Source of the DNA: Bacteroidota bacterium
GTDB taxonomy: Bacteria > Bacteroidota > Bacteroidia > B-17B0 > Aurantibacillaceae
Length of the DNA: 64,000 nt
Assembly: GCA_018267655.1 (NCBI GenBank)
Contig: JAFDYB010000057.1
Span: 124,001 to 188,000, forward strand
Reading direction: 5' to 3'
A model generated the notes under the pieces. That model saw only the letters and a program-made list of their open reading frames with translations, was not told the origin of the DNA and did no database searches. Positions 18,022 through 27,814 of this stretch are shown here, in pieces. Within the stretch, counting starts at the first letter, position 1. Each line of letters begins with the position of its first letter. The translations under genes and the position numbers were made by a program.

Positions 18022-19515
18022 ATGCTTTTTACATTTTATGTTATAGTATTTTCTGCACTCATTTACTACACAAATGTTTTTGGTATAATTTCAAACTCAT
18101 CGGTTACAAAAAAATGGTGGCTAATTTTATTTTGGCTAAAAATTATTGCAATTCCAATATTTTATTTTATTTATGAAAAATATTATGGAGGCATAAACAA
18201 TTTTGATTCAGGTAAATTTTTTAACGACTCACTTGAATTAAAAAAATATGCCAGTATAAATTTTAGTGGCTATTTAAAGGCATTATTTGGATTCCAAAAT
18301 GATGCGGAGGGATCTGAGTTTTACAATCACTACATTGAAAAAAGCTCAAATTGGGATAAAGGGCAAGTAGCAAATGCTTTTTTTTACGATAACAGAACTG
18401 TAATTAGGCTAAATTCAATATTACAATTTATAATCTTTAACAATTATTCAGTCTCTGCTTTATTTAATTGCTTTATGAGTTATATTGGTATCAGTGCATT
18501 ATTTAAAACCTTTGAAACTACTACTACTAATAAACATAAATTTGTGTTGCTGTTTTGTGTAATGCTTTTTCCAACACTTTGGCTTTATACAGCATCTGTT
18601 TCAAAAGAATCAATTGCAATTTTAGTAATTGGATTATTATTGTATCAAACCAACAAACTTATTAATACTTCATTCAAAACAAAAAATCAAATCGTATTAA
18701 ATATAATTACCATTATCTTTTTATGCTACCTATCTTTTTTCATAAAGCCCTATTACACGCTTACCATGTATTGTTTTTACGTGTTGTATAAATTTTACGA
18801 TATAAAAATTAAGAACAAGTACTCGTGGTTGTTGTTTATATTTACCATAATCCCGTTTTTTATCTTTGGAAATATTGTTTATAGTTTGCTTAAAAACAAA
18901 TCTCTATACCAATCGGTTATAAACCAACAGCATGTGTTTTATGGAGCTGCGGAGGGAGGTATTTTTTTAATAAACGACACAAAATTTATTCGATTAAAAT
19001 ATGATAGCACTCAAATTAAATTAAATGCAAGTAAATTTTATTCGATAAAAAAAAATGTGCCTTATATGTATTGGATGCTAACTAATCTTAACGATACATT
19101 GTACTGCAATTCAAACACTGATACTACGTCAAATTACAAAATCCAATACATAATAAAAAAGAATGGATCTAATATTAAAATGTCAAACAAAGGATTTTCA
19201 TTACTCTTTCAAGCAATTAAGTATAGCTTATTCTACCCGATTATGCCTAGCTCATTTAACCCAATGCAACTTGCTGTTGTATTAGAAAATGTTGCAACAA
19301 TAATATGTATTACACTTTTAATTATAGGATTTTCAGCCAATAATAATAAGCGATTAATTATCACTTATTTTATGGTGAGCGTTTTAGTTTTTTGCATATT
19401 TATTGGTGCCACAGCCCCAAATACAGGCGCCATTGTAAGATATCGGAGCTTGGTAATGCCTTTTTTATATTTTGCAGTTTTTTGCATAAATATTAAACCT
19501 TTAAAGAAAATTTAA
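18022..19515 (+). CDS. Polytopic inner-membrane protein of unknown function
   Basis: A 497-residue protein with about ten hydrophobic helices. A large hydrophilic insertion lies at about residues 300-400, between helices. The layout resembles membrane glycosyltransferases or polysaccharide polymerases of the EpsG/GT39 sort (helices, a soluble loop, then more helices), but I see no diagnostic motif. It follows the LytTR regulator by 19 bases on the same strand and may be co-transcribed with the two-component genes. Its stop shares a TTAA with the convergent birA. Confidence 0.65.
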   Translation: MLFTFYVIVFSALIYYTNVFGIISNSSVTKKWWLILFWLKIIAIPIFYFIYEKYYGGINNFDSGKFFNDSLELKKYASINFSGYLKALFGFQNDAEGSEFYNHYIEKSSNWDKGQVANAFFYDNRTVIRLNSILQFIIFNNYSVSALFNCFMSYIGISALFKTFETTTTNKHKFVLLFCVMLFPTLWLYTASVSKESIAILVIGLLLYQTNKLINTSFKTKNQIVLNIITIIFLCYLSFFIKPYYTLTMYCFYVLYKFYDIKIKNKYSWLLFIFTIIPFFIFGNIVYSLLKNKSLYQSVINQQHVFYGAAEGGIFLINDTKFIRLKYDSTQIKLNASKFYSIKKNVPYMYWMLTNLNDTLYCNSNTDTTSNYKIQYIIKKNGSNIKMSNKGFSLLFQAIKYSLFYPIMPSSFNPMQLAVVLENVATIICITLLIIGFSANNNKRLIITYFMVSVLVFCIFIGATAPNTGAIVRYRSLVMPFLYFAVFCINIKPLKKI

Positions 19516-20288
19516 TCTGCGCTTTTATTTAAATCTACCCACTTAATTTCTTTAATATCGTAATTAAACATTTGTTTGCTCTCGTTTTCCAAACAAATTA
19601 ACCCGGTACTCGAAATACCATTTACCTTTAAACGTTTAACGCAACCATTTATTTCAAAGTTTGTAAACTCTTGTAATTTATACAATTTTAAAGTATATAA
19701 GTCTATCAAATATTGAAAAGCATTTTGATTAAGTTTTAAATAATATGCCTCTAAATATTTACAAAATTTATCAAGTATATTAGTAATATCAGTTTCAACT
19801 TTTGTCTCTATTTTAATTGACGTGGCATTTGGTAAATTTAAAAACTTACCTTGGCTTACATTAATGCCAACTCCAATAAGCGATGATTTTAAGATGCCGT
19901 TTTGTAGCGAATTTTCAATTAAAATTCCGGCTACTTTTTTCGAATTAAGCAATATGTCGTTTGGCCATTTTATTTTAATGTCAATTTGGCTATTATTTAA
20001 AACATCAGTCATTAAGTCATAACAGGCTAAAGCAGAAATTATATATAAAAAAAAATGTTTTTTTGTGTCTAACTTAATTGGCTTTAATACCACTGTAAAT
20101 GCAAGCGCAGAGCCTTTTTCAGCTAACCATTCACTTCCTCTTTGTCCCTTGCCTTTTGTTTGATTTGTAGTATAAACTAACAAGCCTTCAGATAGATTAA
20201 CGTTACTTAACAAGCTATTGGCATACGAATTGGTGCTATCCACTTCATCTAAAAATATACGTTCAACACCAATAAAAAGTACTTGCAT
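19512..20288 (-). CDS. birA: Biotin--[acetyl-CoA-carboxylase] ligase
   Basis: A 258-residue monofunctional biotin protein ligase without the N-terminal DNA-binding domain of E. coli BirA. It shows the family opening FLDEVDSTNSYA, the biotinyl-AMP loop as KGKGQRGSEW at about residues 46-55, the core strand IKIKWPNDILLNSKKVAGIL and the GVGINVS motif. It attaches biotin to the lysine of biotin carboxyl carrier proteins; a candidate substrate with the EAMKMEN motif is encoded at 60333-60842. Lacking a winged helix, it should not act as a repressor. It is divergent from rsfS with 51 bases between the starts. Confidence 0.93.
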   Translation of the reverse strand: MQVLFIGVERIFLDEVDSTNSYANSLLSNVNLSEGLLVYTTNQTKGKGQRGSEWLAEKGSALAFTVVLKPIKLDTKKHFFLYIISALACYDLMTDVLNNSQIDIKIKWPNDILLNSKKVAGILIENSLQNGILKSSLIGVGINVSQGKFLNLPNATSIKIETKVETDITNILDKFCKYLEAYYLKLNQNAFQYLIDLYTLKLYKLQEFTNFEINGCVKRLKVNGISSTGLICLENESKQMFNYDIKEIKWVDLNKSAD

Positions 20289-20339
20289 TTGGCTAAAAAG
20301 TTTAATTTTGTTGTTTGGCTCGTAAATTTATAAAATGTA

Positions 20340-20906
20340 ATGGTTAAAAAGGCAGTAATTAAAAAAGCAGTTAAAAAAGTTTCTGCAAAAAAGGCAAGTT
20401 CAAGTAAAAAAAAGCCTGTAAAAAAAACAATTAAAAAAACAGTAAAATCAAAAATAAGCGATAAAGAGCGTGAATTTAGGGCTGCTAATTTAATTGCTAA
20501 CAGCGAAAAAAAGAAATCACCCAAAATTAAAAGTCGCCCTAAAAAACACTCGTCTAATAAAGAAATTAAATCATTACTAGATGCTGTAATTGAAGGAATG
20601 CAAGATAAAAAAGCTAAAAACATTACTGTTTTAAACTTAGCTGCTATTGAAAATCGTGTAAGCGATTATTACATAATTTGCGATGCTGACAGCAAAACGC
20701 ACGTTAGCTCAATATTTGACAGCGTAGTTGATACTGTTGAAAAACTAACTACCGAAAAACCTTATCATTTTGAAGGACACCAAAACAGCGAGTGGATTTT
20801 AATTGACTACATAAATATAGTAGCCCACGTTTTTTTACGCGAAACACGCGAATTTTATAACATCGAAGGCATGTGGGGCGATGCCCAAATCGAAATCATT
20901 AACTAA
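20340..20906 (+). CDS. rsfS: Ribosomal silencing factor RsfS with a lysine-rich N-terminal extension
   Basis: A 188-residue protein. Residues about 74-188 are a normal RsfS/Iojap domain (LLDAVIEGMQDKKAKNITVL, VSDYYIICDA, HVFLRETREFYNIEGMWGDA), which binds ribosomal protein uL14 and blocks subunit joining. The first ~70 residues are an added tail of Lys, Ala, Ser and Val in AKKA/KKTV-like units, similar to a histone H1-like tail. No in-frame ATG, GTG or TTG occurs between residue 1 and the Met inside the core, so the extension cannot be trimmed with a normal start codon. It is followed 13 bases later by ftsH. Confidence 0.92.
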   Translation: MVKKAVIKKAVKKVSAKKASSSKKKPVKKTIKKTVKSKISDKEREFRAANLIANSEKKKSPKIKSRPKKHSSNKEIKSLLDAVIEGMQDKKAKNITVLNLAAIENRVSDYYIICDADSKTHVSSIFDSVVDTVEKLTTEKPYHFEGHQNSEWILIDYINIVAHVFLRETREFYNIEGMWGDAQIEIIN

Positions 20907-20919
20907 TACTAAACCTAAT

Positions 20920-23001
20920 ATGAGTAACGAAACTCAAAACAATAATACACAAAACTCCTCGGAAGAAGAACGCAAAAAACAATTTGAGCGAATGAAAGAG
21001 AAATTTGGAAAACCTAACAATCCATTTGGCGGCAATAAAAATAACGGTAATAATTTCTATTGGATATACGCCGTAGTAATAGGCGTGCTCATGTTTATCA
21101 TCTTTTTTGGCAACTCGTTTAATGGCAAATTAGTTGAAAAAACGCAAAGCCAGTTTTTTTACGACATACTTGCTAAGGGCGATGTAATTGACATTGCAAT
21201 TGTAAAACAAACCACGGCACGCATTACAATTAACCCTGATAGCGCTTTTGTTTGCGATAGATATAAAAACAAACACAACGGAAAATCCTTATTTCCAAAG
21301 GGATATACGGGACCTCATTTTATTGTTAACAATATTTCAAATGACTATTTTGTAAATATGGTTGACAAAGTTCAAGAGCAATCCAATATTCCCAAAGAAC
21401 GTAGGGTAATACCAAGAAGCGTTGATGAAACTAGCATAGGCGATATGCTTACATGGTGGTTGCCAATAATTTTAATGGTAGTAATTTTTGTTGTAATGAT
21501 GCGCAGAATGGGCGGCGGCCCAAGTGGTGGTGGTCCTGGTGGAATTTTCAATATTGGAAAATCAAGAGCAACCTTGTTTGATAAAGATACACAAGTAAAC
21601 GTAACATTTAACGATGTAGCAGGCTTAGATGGCGCAAAACTGGAAGTAATGGAAATAGTTGACTTCTTAAAAAACCCAAAAAAATATACTGACTTAGGTG
21701 CAAAAATTCCAAAAGGCGCTTTATTGGTAGGTCCTCCGGGTACAGGAAAAACCTTGCTAGCCAAAGCTGTGGCAGGCGAAGCAAAAGTGCCCTTTTTTAG
21801 TTTAAGCGGTAGCGATTTTGTTGAAATGTTTGTAGGCGTTGGCGCAAGTCGTGTACGCGATTTATTCCGACAAGCTAAAGAAAAATCGCCAAGCATTATT
21901 TTTATAGATGAGATTGATGCTATTGGTAGAGCTAGAGGAAAAAATATGGCTACCGGAGGCAATGACGAACGTGAAAATACACTAAACCAATTATTAACAG
22001 AAATGGACGGATTTGGTACAAACAGCGGCGTAATTATTTTAGCGGCAACCAATCGCGCAGACATCTTAGACAGAGCTTTATTACGTGCCGGCAGGTTCGA
22101 TCGTCAAATTTATGTTGACATGCCCGACCTAAATGAACGTAAAGAAATTTTTCAAGTTCATTTAAAGAAAATTAAAATAGATGCAAGTGTTGAAATTGAA
22201 TTTTTAGCACGACAAACACCCGGTTTTAGTGGGGCCGATATTGCCAATATTTGTAACGAAGCTGCCTTAATAGCCGCCCGCTCCAATAAAAAACAAGTTA
22301 CAAAACAAGATTTTTTAGATGCAGTAGATAGAATTATAGCCGGTTTAGAAAAGAAAAATAAAATTATTACCCAACATGAAAAACGAGTAATTGCCTTTCA
22401 TGAAGCAGGTCATGCTACAGTAAGTTGGATGCTTGAACACGCCAGCCCATTAATTAAAGTTACTATTGTACCGCGAGGAAGAAGTCTTGGGGCTGCTTGG
22501 TATTTACCGGAAGAGCGACAAATTACAACCCCTGATCAAATTATGGACGAAATGTGTGCTGCCCTTGGCGGGAGAGCTTCAGAAGAAATTATTTTTGGGA
22601 AAGTTAGTACCGGTGCACTAAGCGATTTAGAAAAAATTACCAAACAAGCTTATGCAAGCATTGTTTACTATGGTTTAAATGATAAAATTGGCAACATAAG
22701 CTATTATGACAGTAGCGGACAAAGCGAATACAGTTTTAGCAAACCATACAGCGAACAAACAGCTAAAACTATTGACGAAGAGGTTAAAAAAATGATTGAT
22801 ATTGCTTACGCTAAAACAAAGCAAATACTAATTTCAAACAAAGAAAAACTTACCGTTTTAGCAAATAAATTACTTGAAAAAGAAGTTATTTTTAAAGAAG
22901 ATTTAGAAGATATTTTTGGAAAACGTCCGTTTGAAAAAAACGAAAACGAACAACCTAAAGGCCAAGACAATTCTATTACCGCTAGTAACACCCTAATGTA
23001 A
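20920..23001 (+). CDS. ftsH: ATP-dependent zinc metalloprotease FtsH
   Basis: A 693-residue membrane AAA+ protease that degrades membrane and regulatory proteins. Two N-terminal helices (about residues 33-54 and 170-193) flank a periplasmic domain. GPPGTGKT is at about 271-278, followed by the Walker [10 protein letters not shown], the arginine-finger region LLRAGRFDR, and the zinc motif HEAGH at about 494-498. The ATG at 20881 would overlap rsfS and add 13 unlikely residues, so I take the ATG at 20920, which opens with MSNETQNNN. The N-terminus is Asn/Gln-rich, as in other Bacteroidota FtsH. It is probably co-transcribed with rsfS. Confidence 0.97.
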   Translation: MSNETQNNNTQNSSEEERKKQFERMKEKFGKPNNPFGGNKNNGNNFYWIYAVVIGVLMFIIFFGNSFNGKLVEKTQSQFFYDILAKGDVIDIAIVKQTTARITINPDSAFVCDRYKNKHNGKSLFPKGYTGPHFIVNNISNDYFVNMVDKVQEQSNIPKERRVIPRSVDETSIGDMLTWWLPIILMVVIFVVMMRRMGGGPSGGGPGGIFNIGKSRATLFDKDTQVNVTFNDVAGLDGAKLEVMEIVDFLKNPKKYTDLGAKIPKGALLVGPPGTGKTLLAKAVAGEAKVPFFSLSGSDFVEMFVGVGASRVRDLFRQAKEKSPSIIFIDEIDAIGRARGKNMATGGNDERENTLNQLLTEMDGFGTNSGVIILAATNRADILDRALLRAGRFDRQIYVDMPDLNERKEIFQVHLKKIKIDASVEIEFLARQTPGFSGADIANICNEAALIAARSNKKQVTKQDFLDAVDRIIAGLEKKNKIITQHEKRVIAFHEAGHATVSWMLEHASPLIKVTIVPRGRSLGAAWYLPEERQITTPDQIMDEMCAALGGRASEEIIFGKVSTGALSDLEKITKQAYASIVYYGLNDKIGNISYYDSSGQSEYSFSKPYSEQTAKTIDEEVKKMIDIAYAKTKQILISNKEKLTVLANKLLEKEVIFKEDLEDIFGKRPFEKNENEQPKGQDNSITASNTLM

Positions 23002-23029
23002 TATTATTATTTTGCAAGAGTACAAAATT

Positions 23030-23059
23030 AAAAAGCGTGTAAAGTTTTACACGCTTTTT
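23030..23059. terminator. Bidirectional terminator between ftsH and the PKD-repeat protein gene
   Basis: The inverted repeat aaaaagcgtgtaa/ttacacgcttttt has a four-base loop (agtt) and T runs on both strands. It sits between the two convergent stops (23001 and 23069) and can serve both genes. Confidence 0.88.
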
Positions 23060-23068
23060 TAATGCATT

Positions 23069-26000
23069 CTACTTTATCACACTTACATGTCCCGTTAAAT
23101 CATGAAATTTTTTAAAAACATCTACTACCTCAACCTTCCAAGTGTATACATCTTCTTTAATTACCTCATCACTATTTTTTGCTTTACCATCCCAATAATC
23201 GTCAATTGAATTTCCCTCAAAAATAAGGTGTCCCCAACGATCGTATATTTTAATATTAAATTTCTCTATCCCTACCCCTTTTGCAAAAAAACTATCATTA
23301 ACACCATCGCCATTTGGAGTAAATGTATTTGGTATATATATAACAAAGGTAGGTTTAAATTTAATAATTTGACTGGCAGTATCAGAACAACCATATTGAT
23401 TTTTTACCACTTGAAATATTGCCGGAGCCGTATTTCCTGAAGGATTAATAAGTGCAGTAAAATTTGGAGTATTGTACGAGCTTCCATCTGTTATGTAATA
23501 GCTTGTTGTTGCTGCACCCTGCGCAGTTGAGCTAACCTCAATGCTAGGTAAATCTTCATCAACCTCTTCCGGCGAAACAATAAAGTTTGCTATTGGTAAA
23601 GGATAAACATTAATGAAATTAGGTTTGCTCAGTGTTGTAATACAGGCGCTGTCGCTTACTAATTTTAATGTAACATTATATGTACCGGTACCATAACAAT
23701 GCATCGGATTTTGTTGGTACGAAGGTTGTGTGCCATCGCCAAACATCCATTGTGTAGTTACAATTTGTCCTTTAGGTATTGTTGAACTATTTGTAAAGCT
23801 AACACATAAATTAGGGCAACCTTGAGCATTATTAGTAATAAAGTTTGCCAATGGTTTAGGATTTACATAAACCGGTTTTACAAATGTATTTGTACATCCA
23901 TATTGTGTTTGAACTTCAAGTTTTACGGGAAATACACCGTAATTACTATATGTATTGCTTGCATTGTAGGAAATATTGTTAATGTTGCCACTGCCATAAA
24001 AATCCCACTGAGTAGATGTTATTAAACCATCATTAGAAATAGACGTGTTTGAAAAAGAAGTAACGTCTCCTAAACAGGTGGAGCTAGTATAAAATTTAGC
24101 AATTGGATTATTATGAATGAGCACCGGATTTAATTTAAACGAGCTGCAATTATTATTGCTAATACTTTGCAACTTACAGGTATAATTTCCATAGTTTGGA
24201 TATATATACGAAGGGTTAGCGCTTAGCGTATCGTCCCATATTCCATCGTTATTATAATCCCAGCGCCATTTAATAATTGTGCCGCCACTAATTACCGTTG
24301 AGTTATTAAACTGCGTTGCTTGATTAAAGCAAGCTGTATTATTGCTAAAGTTTGTATTTGGCAAATTATAAATTACAAGTGAATGAGAAACCGTACTGTT
24401 ACATCCAAAATTTGAAGTAACAGTCAAATTCACATTATACACGCCTGGGTTTTGGAATTGATAACTTGGGTTTACCTGTGTTGAATTTGCCACATTATTA
24501 AAATTCCAGTTATATGAATTAATACTACTACCTGCTGCAATTGCACTTTGGTTTGTGAATGAGCTTACTGTTCCAAAACAAGTATTATTTAAAGCAAATA
24601 ACGCATTTGGCAAAGCATAAACTTGAACATTTAAAGTAGTACTGCTAATACAATTAAAATTAGAAATGCCTTGTAATGCTATGCTATACGTACCTGGCAA
24701 AGTGTATGTATATGATGGATTTTGAGCGTTTGATTGAGGGGCAAGATTTCCTGTAAAATTCCAAATCCAATTTACAATACTACCACTTGCTATAGAGCTG
24801 CTGTTATTAAACTGCGTAGGAATCCCTAAACAGTTATTTGCAGCTGAAATTGATAATGTGGGCAAAGGGTAAACCACCACAACTGCATTAGTTGTTGATG
24901 TACAACCCATGTTGCTTGTTACCCCAAGTATAACGTTAAAACTACCACTGCTTGGAAATAAAAATGATGGCGAGCTAATATTTGATGAGCTTAAGTTTGA
25001 AAAATTCCATGTATATGAAGATATTGACCCGAGGCTTAAGTCAGTAAAATTTGATGTATTGTTTTGACATACACTTTGAGTAGAAAAATTTGCAACCGGA
25101 GTGGGGGAAATTGTAAATGTATTTATAGTTGCATTAATGCAACCAAAATTAGAAGTGCCAGTTAATGTAACTGTATAAATACCACTTTGTGTGTAACTAT
25201 GCGAGGCATTAGTAGTGTTTAAATTTTGGTTATTGCCAAAACTCCATGTATAAGAAGATATGGACCCAGCATTTATGGTAGAAGTATTTACAAAGTTATA
25301 TTGCAGCGAACAAGCATTGGCACTGTTTTGTGTAAAAGATACAATAGGCAAAGGATAATTAATAAGCGTATATGTAAACGCAGGGCCTTGACAACCTGTT
25401 ACTAATACTGTTTGGCAAGTGTAAACTCCTGCTGAAGTTACGTTAATACATTGGCTATTTAAATTGCTTGTGCCGGGGCCATTCCAAACATAAGCCCCAA
25501 AACCAGCAGGAGCACAAAATGAAGTTGATGCACCAACACAAACGCTGCTTTGGCTGCCACTTGTAAATGCGGCGCAGTTGCCATCAATGTATGCATATCC
25601 AAAATGCCCGCCGTAACCACAATCGTATGCCGTAAATTGTATGGTAACATTTTGCCCTATGTAAGAGGTTAAATCAACCACAACGCTTGTCCATGGTTTG
25701 TAAATTACTCCGGCTTGTGCTGTTGAGTTTTGAAATCCAGGAATATTTTGCCCCGCAGATACATTATAATAAGTACAAGGTATTTGATTTCCTAAACTAT
25801 CGAGCATTTGAACTTGAAAAGAGGGCTGGGCATTTGCAGGATGGCCTGGATCTTCAAGTACAACCGCATATTTGTAAGTAAAATTAGCATTTAAGGGTGT
25901 AACAAAAAAAGTTTGTTGAATTCTATCTGCATGCCCTCCTATTTGACTGCTACCCAAACGTAAAGAAAAATTTCCGCCCGGACAAACAACCGGAAATCCG

Positions 26001-26422
26001 CCAAAGGGATCGCTAGTGGTGCCAGACATAATAGTTTGTTGACCGCCCGACGTTGGACAACAGCCTAATGGATTAAATAAAGGATGATACCCACTACTTG
26101 GGATCCATCCATTAAAATTCCCGTTTTCAAAATCAATATTATTACACCCCACTGATGATGAGGCTGTATTTTTTGGATTATAAATTACCTTTTGAATTGG
26201 GTTTTGAATGCCTTTATTTCCTGATAGGGCTGCTAACTTTTGAGATGAGAGAAACTCTTGTTTTTCTTTAAGGTTTAATTGTAATTTGTTAGCATAAGCA
26301 TTCCAAAAAGAAGAATTAAATGGCTGTGTTTGTAAGTTTTCTTGCGTTAAGTTTGATTGCGCATGCGCTGCAATTCCTATAGCAGCAGCCAATCCGACGA
26401 TTAGTAAATGTGTTGTTTTCAT
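23069..26422 (-). CDS. PKD-repeat secreted protein with T9SS type B (CHU_C) sorting domain
   Basis: A 1,117-residue surface or secreted protein. It has a signal peptide (residues 1-21), then a jelly-roll-like region to about 280. About seven or eight PKD-like repeats of roughly 85-95 residues follow, each with a Y-x-W-x-F strand and a Y-x-V-x-L-x-x-x-S-x-x-G-C ending. The C-terminal ~90 residues carry the CHU_C gliding-motility-type signature (IPNTFTPNGDGVNDSF, then IYDRWGHLIFEG, then DVYTWKVEV), which directs export through T9SS and often surface attachment. PKD arrays usually act as spacers or adhesins. No catalytic domain is obvious. It is single-gene with its own long 5' region. Confidence 0.92.
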   Translation of the reverse strand: MKTTHLLIVGLAAAIGIAAHAQSNLTQENLQTQPFNSSFWNAYANKLQLNLKEKQEFLSSQKLAALSGNKGIQNPIQKVIYNPKNTASSSVGCNNIDFENGNFNGWIPSSGYHPLFNPLGCCPTSGGQQTIMSGTTSDPFGGFPVVCPGGNFSLRLGSSQIGGHADRIQQTFFVTPLNANFTYKYAVVLEDPGHPANAQPSFQVQMLDSLGNQIPCTYYNVSAGQNIPGFQNSTAQAGVIYKPWTSVVVDLTSYIGQNVTIQFTAYDCGYGGHFGYAYIDGNCAAFTSGSQSSVCVGASTSFCAPAGFGAYVWNGPGTSNLNSQCINVTSAGVYTCQTVLVTGCQGPAFTYTLINYPLPIVSFTQNSANACSLQYNFVNTSTINAGSISSYTWSFGNNQNLNTTNASHSYTQSGIYTVTLTGTSNFGCINATINTFTISPTPVANFSTQSVCQNNTSNFTDLSLGSISSYTWNFSNLSSSNISSPSFLFPSSGSFNVILGVTSNMGCTSTTNAVVVVYPLPTLSISAANNCLGIPTQFNNSSSIASGSIVNWIWNFTGNLAPQSNAQNPSYTYTLPGTYSIALQGISNFNCISSTTLNVQVYALPNALFALNNTCFGTVSSFTNQSAIAAGSSINSYNWNFNNVANSTQVNPSYQFQNPGVYNVNLTVTSNFGCNSTVSHSLVIYNLPNTNFSNNTACFNQATQFNNSTVISGGTIIKWRWDYNNDGIWDDTLSANPSYIYPNYGNYTCKLQSISNNNCSSFKLNPVLIHNNPIAKFYTSSTCLGDVTSFSNTSISNDGLITSTQWDFYGSGNINNISYNASNTYSNYGVFPVKLEVQTQYGCTNTFVKPVYVNPKPLANFITNNAQGCPNLCVSFTNSSTIPKGQIVTTQWMFGDGTQPSYQQNPMHCYGTGTYNVTLKLVSDSACITTLSKPNFINVYPLPIANFIVSPEEVDEDLPSIEVSSTAQGAATTSYYITDGSSYNTPNFTALINPSGNTAPAIFQVVKNQYGCSDTASQIIKFKPTFVIYIPNTFTPNGDGVNDSFFAKGVGIEKFNIKIYDRWGHLIFEGNSIDDYWDGKAKNSDEVIKEDVYTWKVEVVDVFKKFHDLTGHVSVIK

Positions 26423-26930
26423 AACTGCGAGTTTTAAAAATTTGTATTGTTTTCATAATAATTACTGTTTTAAATTATTACGCTTATTATGCAATAAGGT
26501 TATAAATACAAAATGTATATAGCTAAATAACGATTTAGTGATAGACAAATGCCCAAGAAATAAACACAAAACCCTTTGTTTACAGGTTATTTAAGCGTTT
26601 ATAAAAAATGATTACTTACTGAAACTTTAATAATTTACAACCGTAAAAGCTTTTTAGAAAACATTACTAAAGTAAATTGCAAGCATTCTGTTTTTTGAGT
26701 ACAGCAATTATTGCTCGTATAATTGGATAAAGCGCTTGCGAATACAACTAATAAGCCTAAGCTTATTTAATATAACAGATATAGTAAATCAAGTATTTTT
26801 ATTAGTGTTAAATGAAAAATTAACAAATTCAAATTGTTTTTTTTATACCTTAGATTATTGATTATAGCTTAATTTTTTTAGATAAAATTTGCGTCATAGA
26901 AAAAATATCAAAAACAAAAATTAAACATGT
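26423..26930. other. Divergent intergenic region with no gene seen
   Basis: This 508-base AT-rich stretch separates the PKD-repeat protein gene from the barrel protein gene. It should hold both promoters. Near-matches to the -7 box (TAAAATTTG at 26883-26891 on the plus strand and its like on the minus strand near 26500) have one extra spacer base. I see no coding frame, repeat or RNA gene. Confidence 0.4.
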
Positions 26931-27695
26931 ATGAAAAAAAATACTTATGCTTTTATTCTATTATTGTTTTTTAGCAACAGAATAACCTCTCAAATAGCTG
27001 AAAATTTTGAAAAATCAGGCGAATGGCGATTTGGTCTTCAATGGAGTGAACAATTAAATAATTCAACTTTTAATGGAGGTATGTCAAACGCGCCTGCTGT
27101 TTTTTCGCAAAACCCATTTGCATCTACATCATTTGGTTTTACGTTTAGATACGACCATAATAAGCACTGGGCATTTATTGCCGGACTTAATTTTAAAAGT
27201 ATTGGCTTTAATTATAGTATTGCTGAAAATTACTCTTTTCTAAATTTTGACCCTAGTAAACGATATACAAAAATAAACATATCAATGCTTGTTACAGAAG
27301 TGCCTTTTTTAGTTTTATATAAATTTAATCCAAATTGTAAAAACTGGAAATGGTTTGTTGGTGCCGGAATAGTTAACGTTTATTATGGTAAAAATAATTT
27401 TTCTAAAACACTATATACGCAAAATGAAATGCCTTATATTAATGCGTCAATATCAAGTAACACCGGCAGTAATGTGAATTTACATTTTATGTTTGGAAAA
27501 GAAAAGCAGTTTAAAAAAGGCAGTATTTTTTCAGCAGCTTTGTTTTTTAATGCTGGTATAGGCACCATTGCAACATCAAACGTAAATTATACTGTAAATA
27601 ACCAACATTATTCTCATTCATTTATTAATAACGGCAATTGCGCTGGTTTAAAACTATTTTATTCGTGGAGGCCTTTTAAAAGAATAAGTAAATAA
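26931..27695 (+). CDS. Probable outer-membrane beta-barrel protein
   Basis: A 254-residue protein with a signal peptide (ending about SNRITSQIAEN). Alternating hydrophobic/aromatic strands follow (EWRFGLQWSEQL, FGFTFRYDHNKHWAFIAGLNF, WKWFVGAGIVNVYYG, LHFMFGKEKQFKKGS), typical of the porin-like or outer-membrane beta-barrel families of Bacteroidota. The final residues (FYSWRPFKRISK) do not end in Phe. The function is unknown. It is convergent with the small Cys-rich gene, only 5 bases away. Confidence 0.7.
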   Translation: MKKNTYAFILLLFFSNRITSQIAENFEKSGEWRFGLQWSEQLNNSTFNGGMSNAPAVFSQNPFASTSFGFTFRYDHNKHWAFIAGLNFKSIGFNYSIAENYSFLNFDPSKRYTKINISMLVTEVPFLVLYKFNPNCKNWKWFVGAGIVNVYYGKNNFSKTLYTQNEMPYINASISSNTGSNVNLHFMFGKEKQFKKGSIFSAALFFNAGIGTIATSNVNYTVNNQHYSHSFINNGNCAGLKLFYSWRPFKRISK

Positions 27696-27700
27696 TAATG

Positions 27701-27811
27701 TTAATGCCCACAATTATCACAATTGTTTTTTTTCTTTTTTAAAAAGAATTTTCTAAGCAAATAAGCGCAAGCGATTAATGCAATTAAGCTAATTGTAATG
27801 TCTTCCCACAT
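27701..27811 (-). CDS. FeoB-associated-type Cys-rich small membrane protein (36 residues)
   Basis: A 36-residue frame beginning MWEDITISLIALIACAYLL, with one hydrophobic helix (about 5-19), then a basic stretch RKFFLKKKK, then the C-terminal NCDNCGH with a Cys-x-x-Cys pair. This layout (one N-terminal helix, Lys-rich linker, terminal Cys motif) is that of the FeoB-associated Cys-rich membrane protein family, thought to work with ferrous-iron transport. It starts just 3 bases after the CocE-type hydrolase stop and so sits at the end of that operon. It is too short for default gene calling. No feoAB genes are in the window. The family assignment is by pattern and is less certain than the coding call. 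Confidence 0.7.
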   Translation of the reverse strand: MWEDITISLIALIACAYLLRKFFLKKKKNNCDNCGH

Positions 27812-27814
27812 GCT

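Noticed and set aside
20881..20919. Earlier ATG for ftsH inside the end of rsfS
   Set aside because: It adds 13 residues not typical of FtsH and overlaps rsfS; the ATG at 20920 fits better.
21372..22064. A 230-codon minus-strand open frame inside ftsH
   Set aside because: It is fully antisense to the conserved AAA+ domain of FtsH and has no homology-like motifs, so it is a codon-bias shadow.
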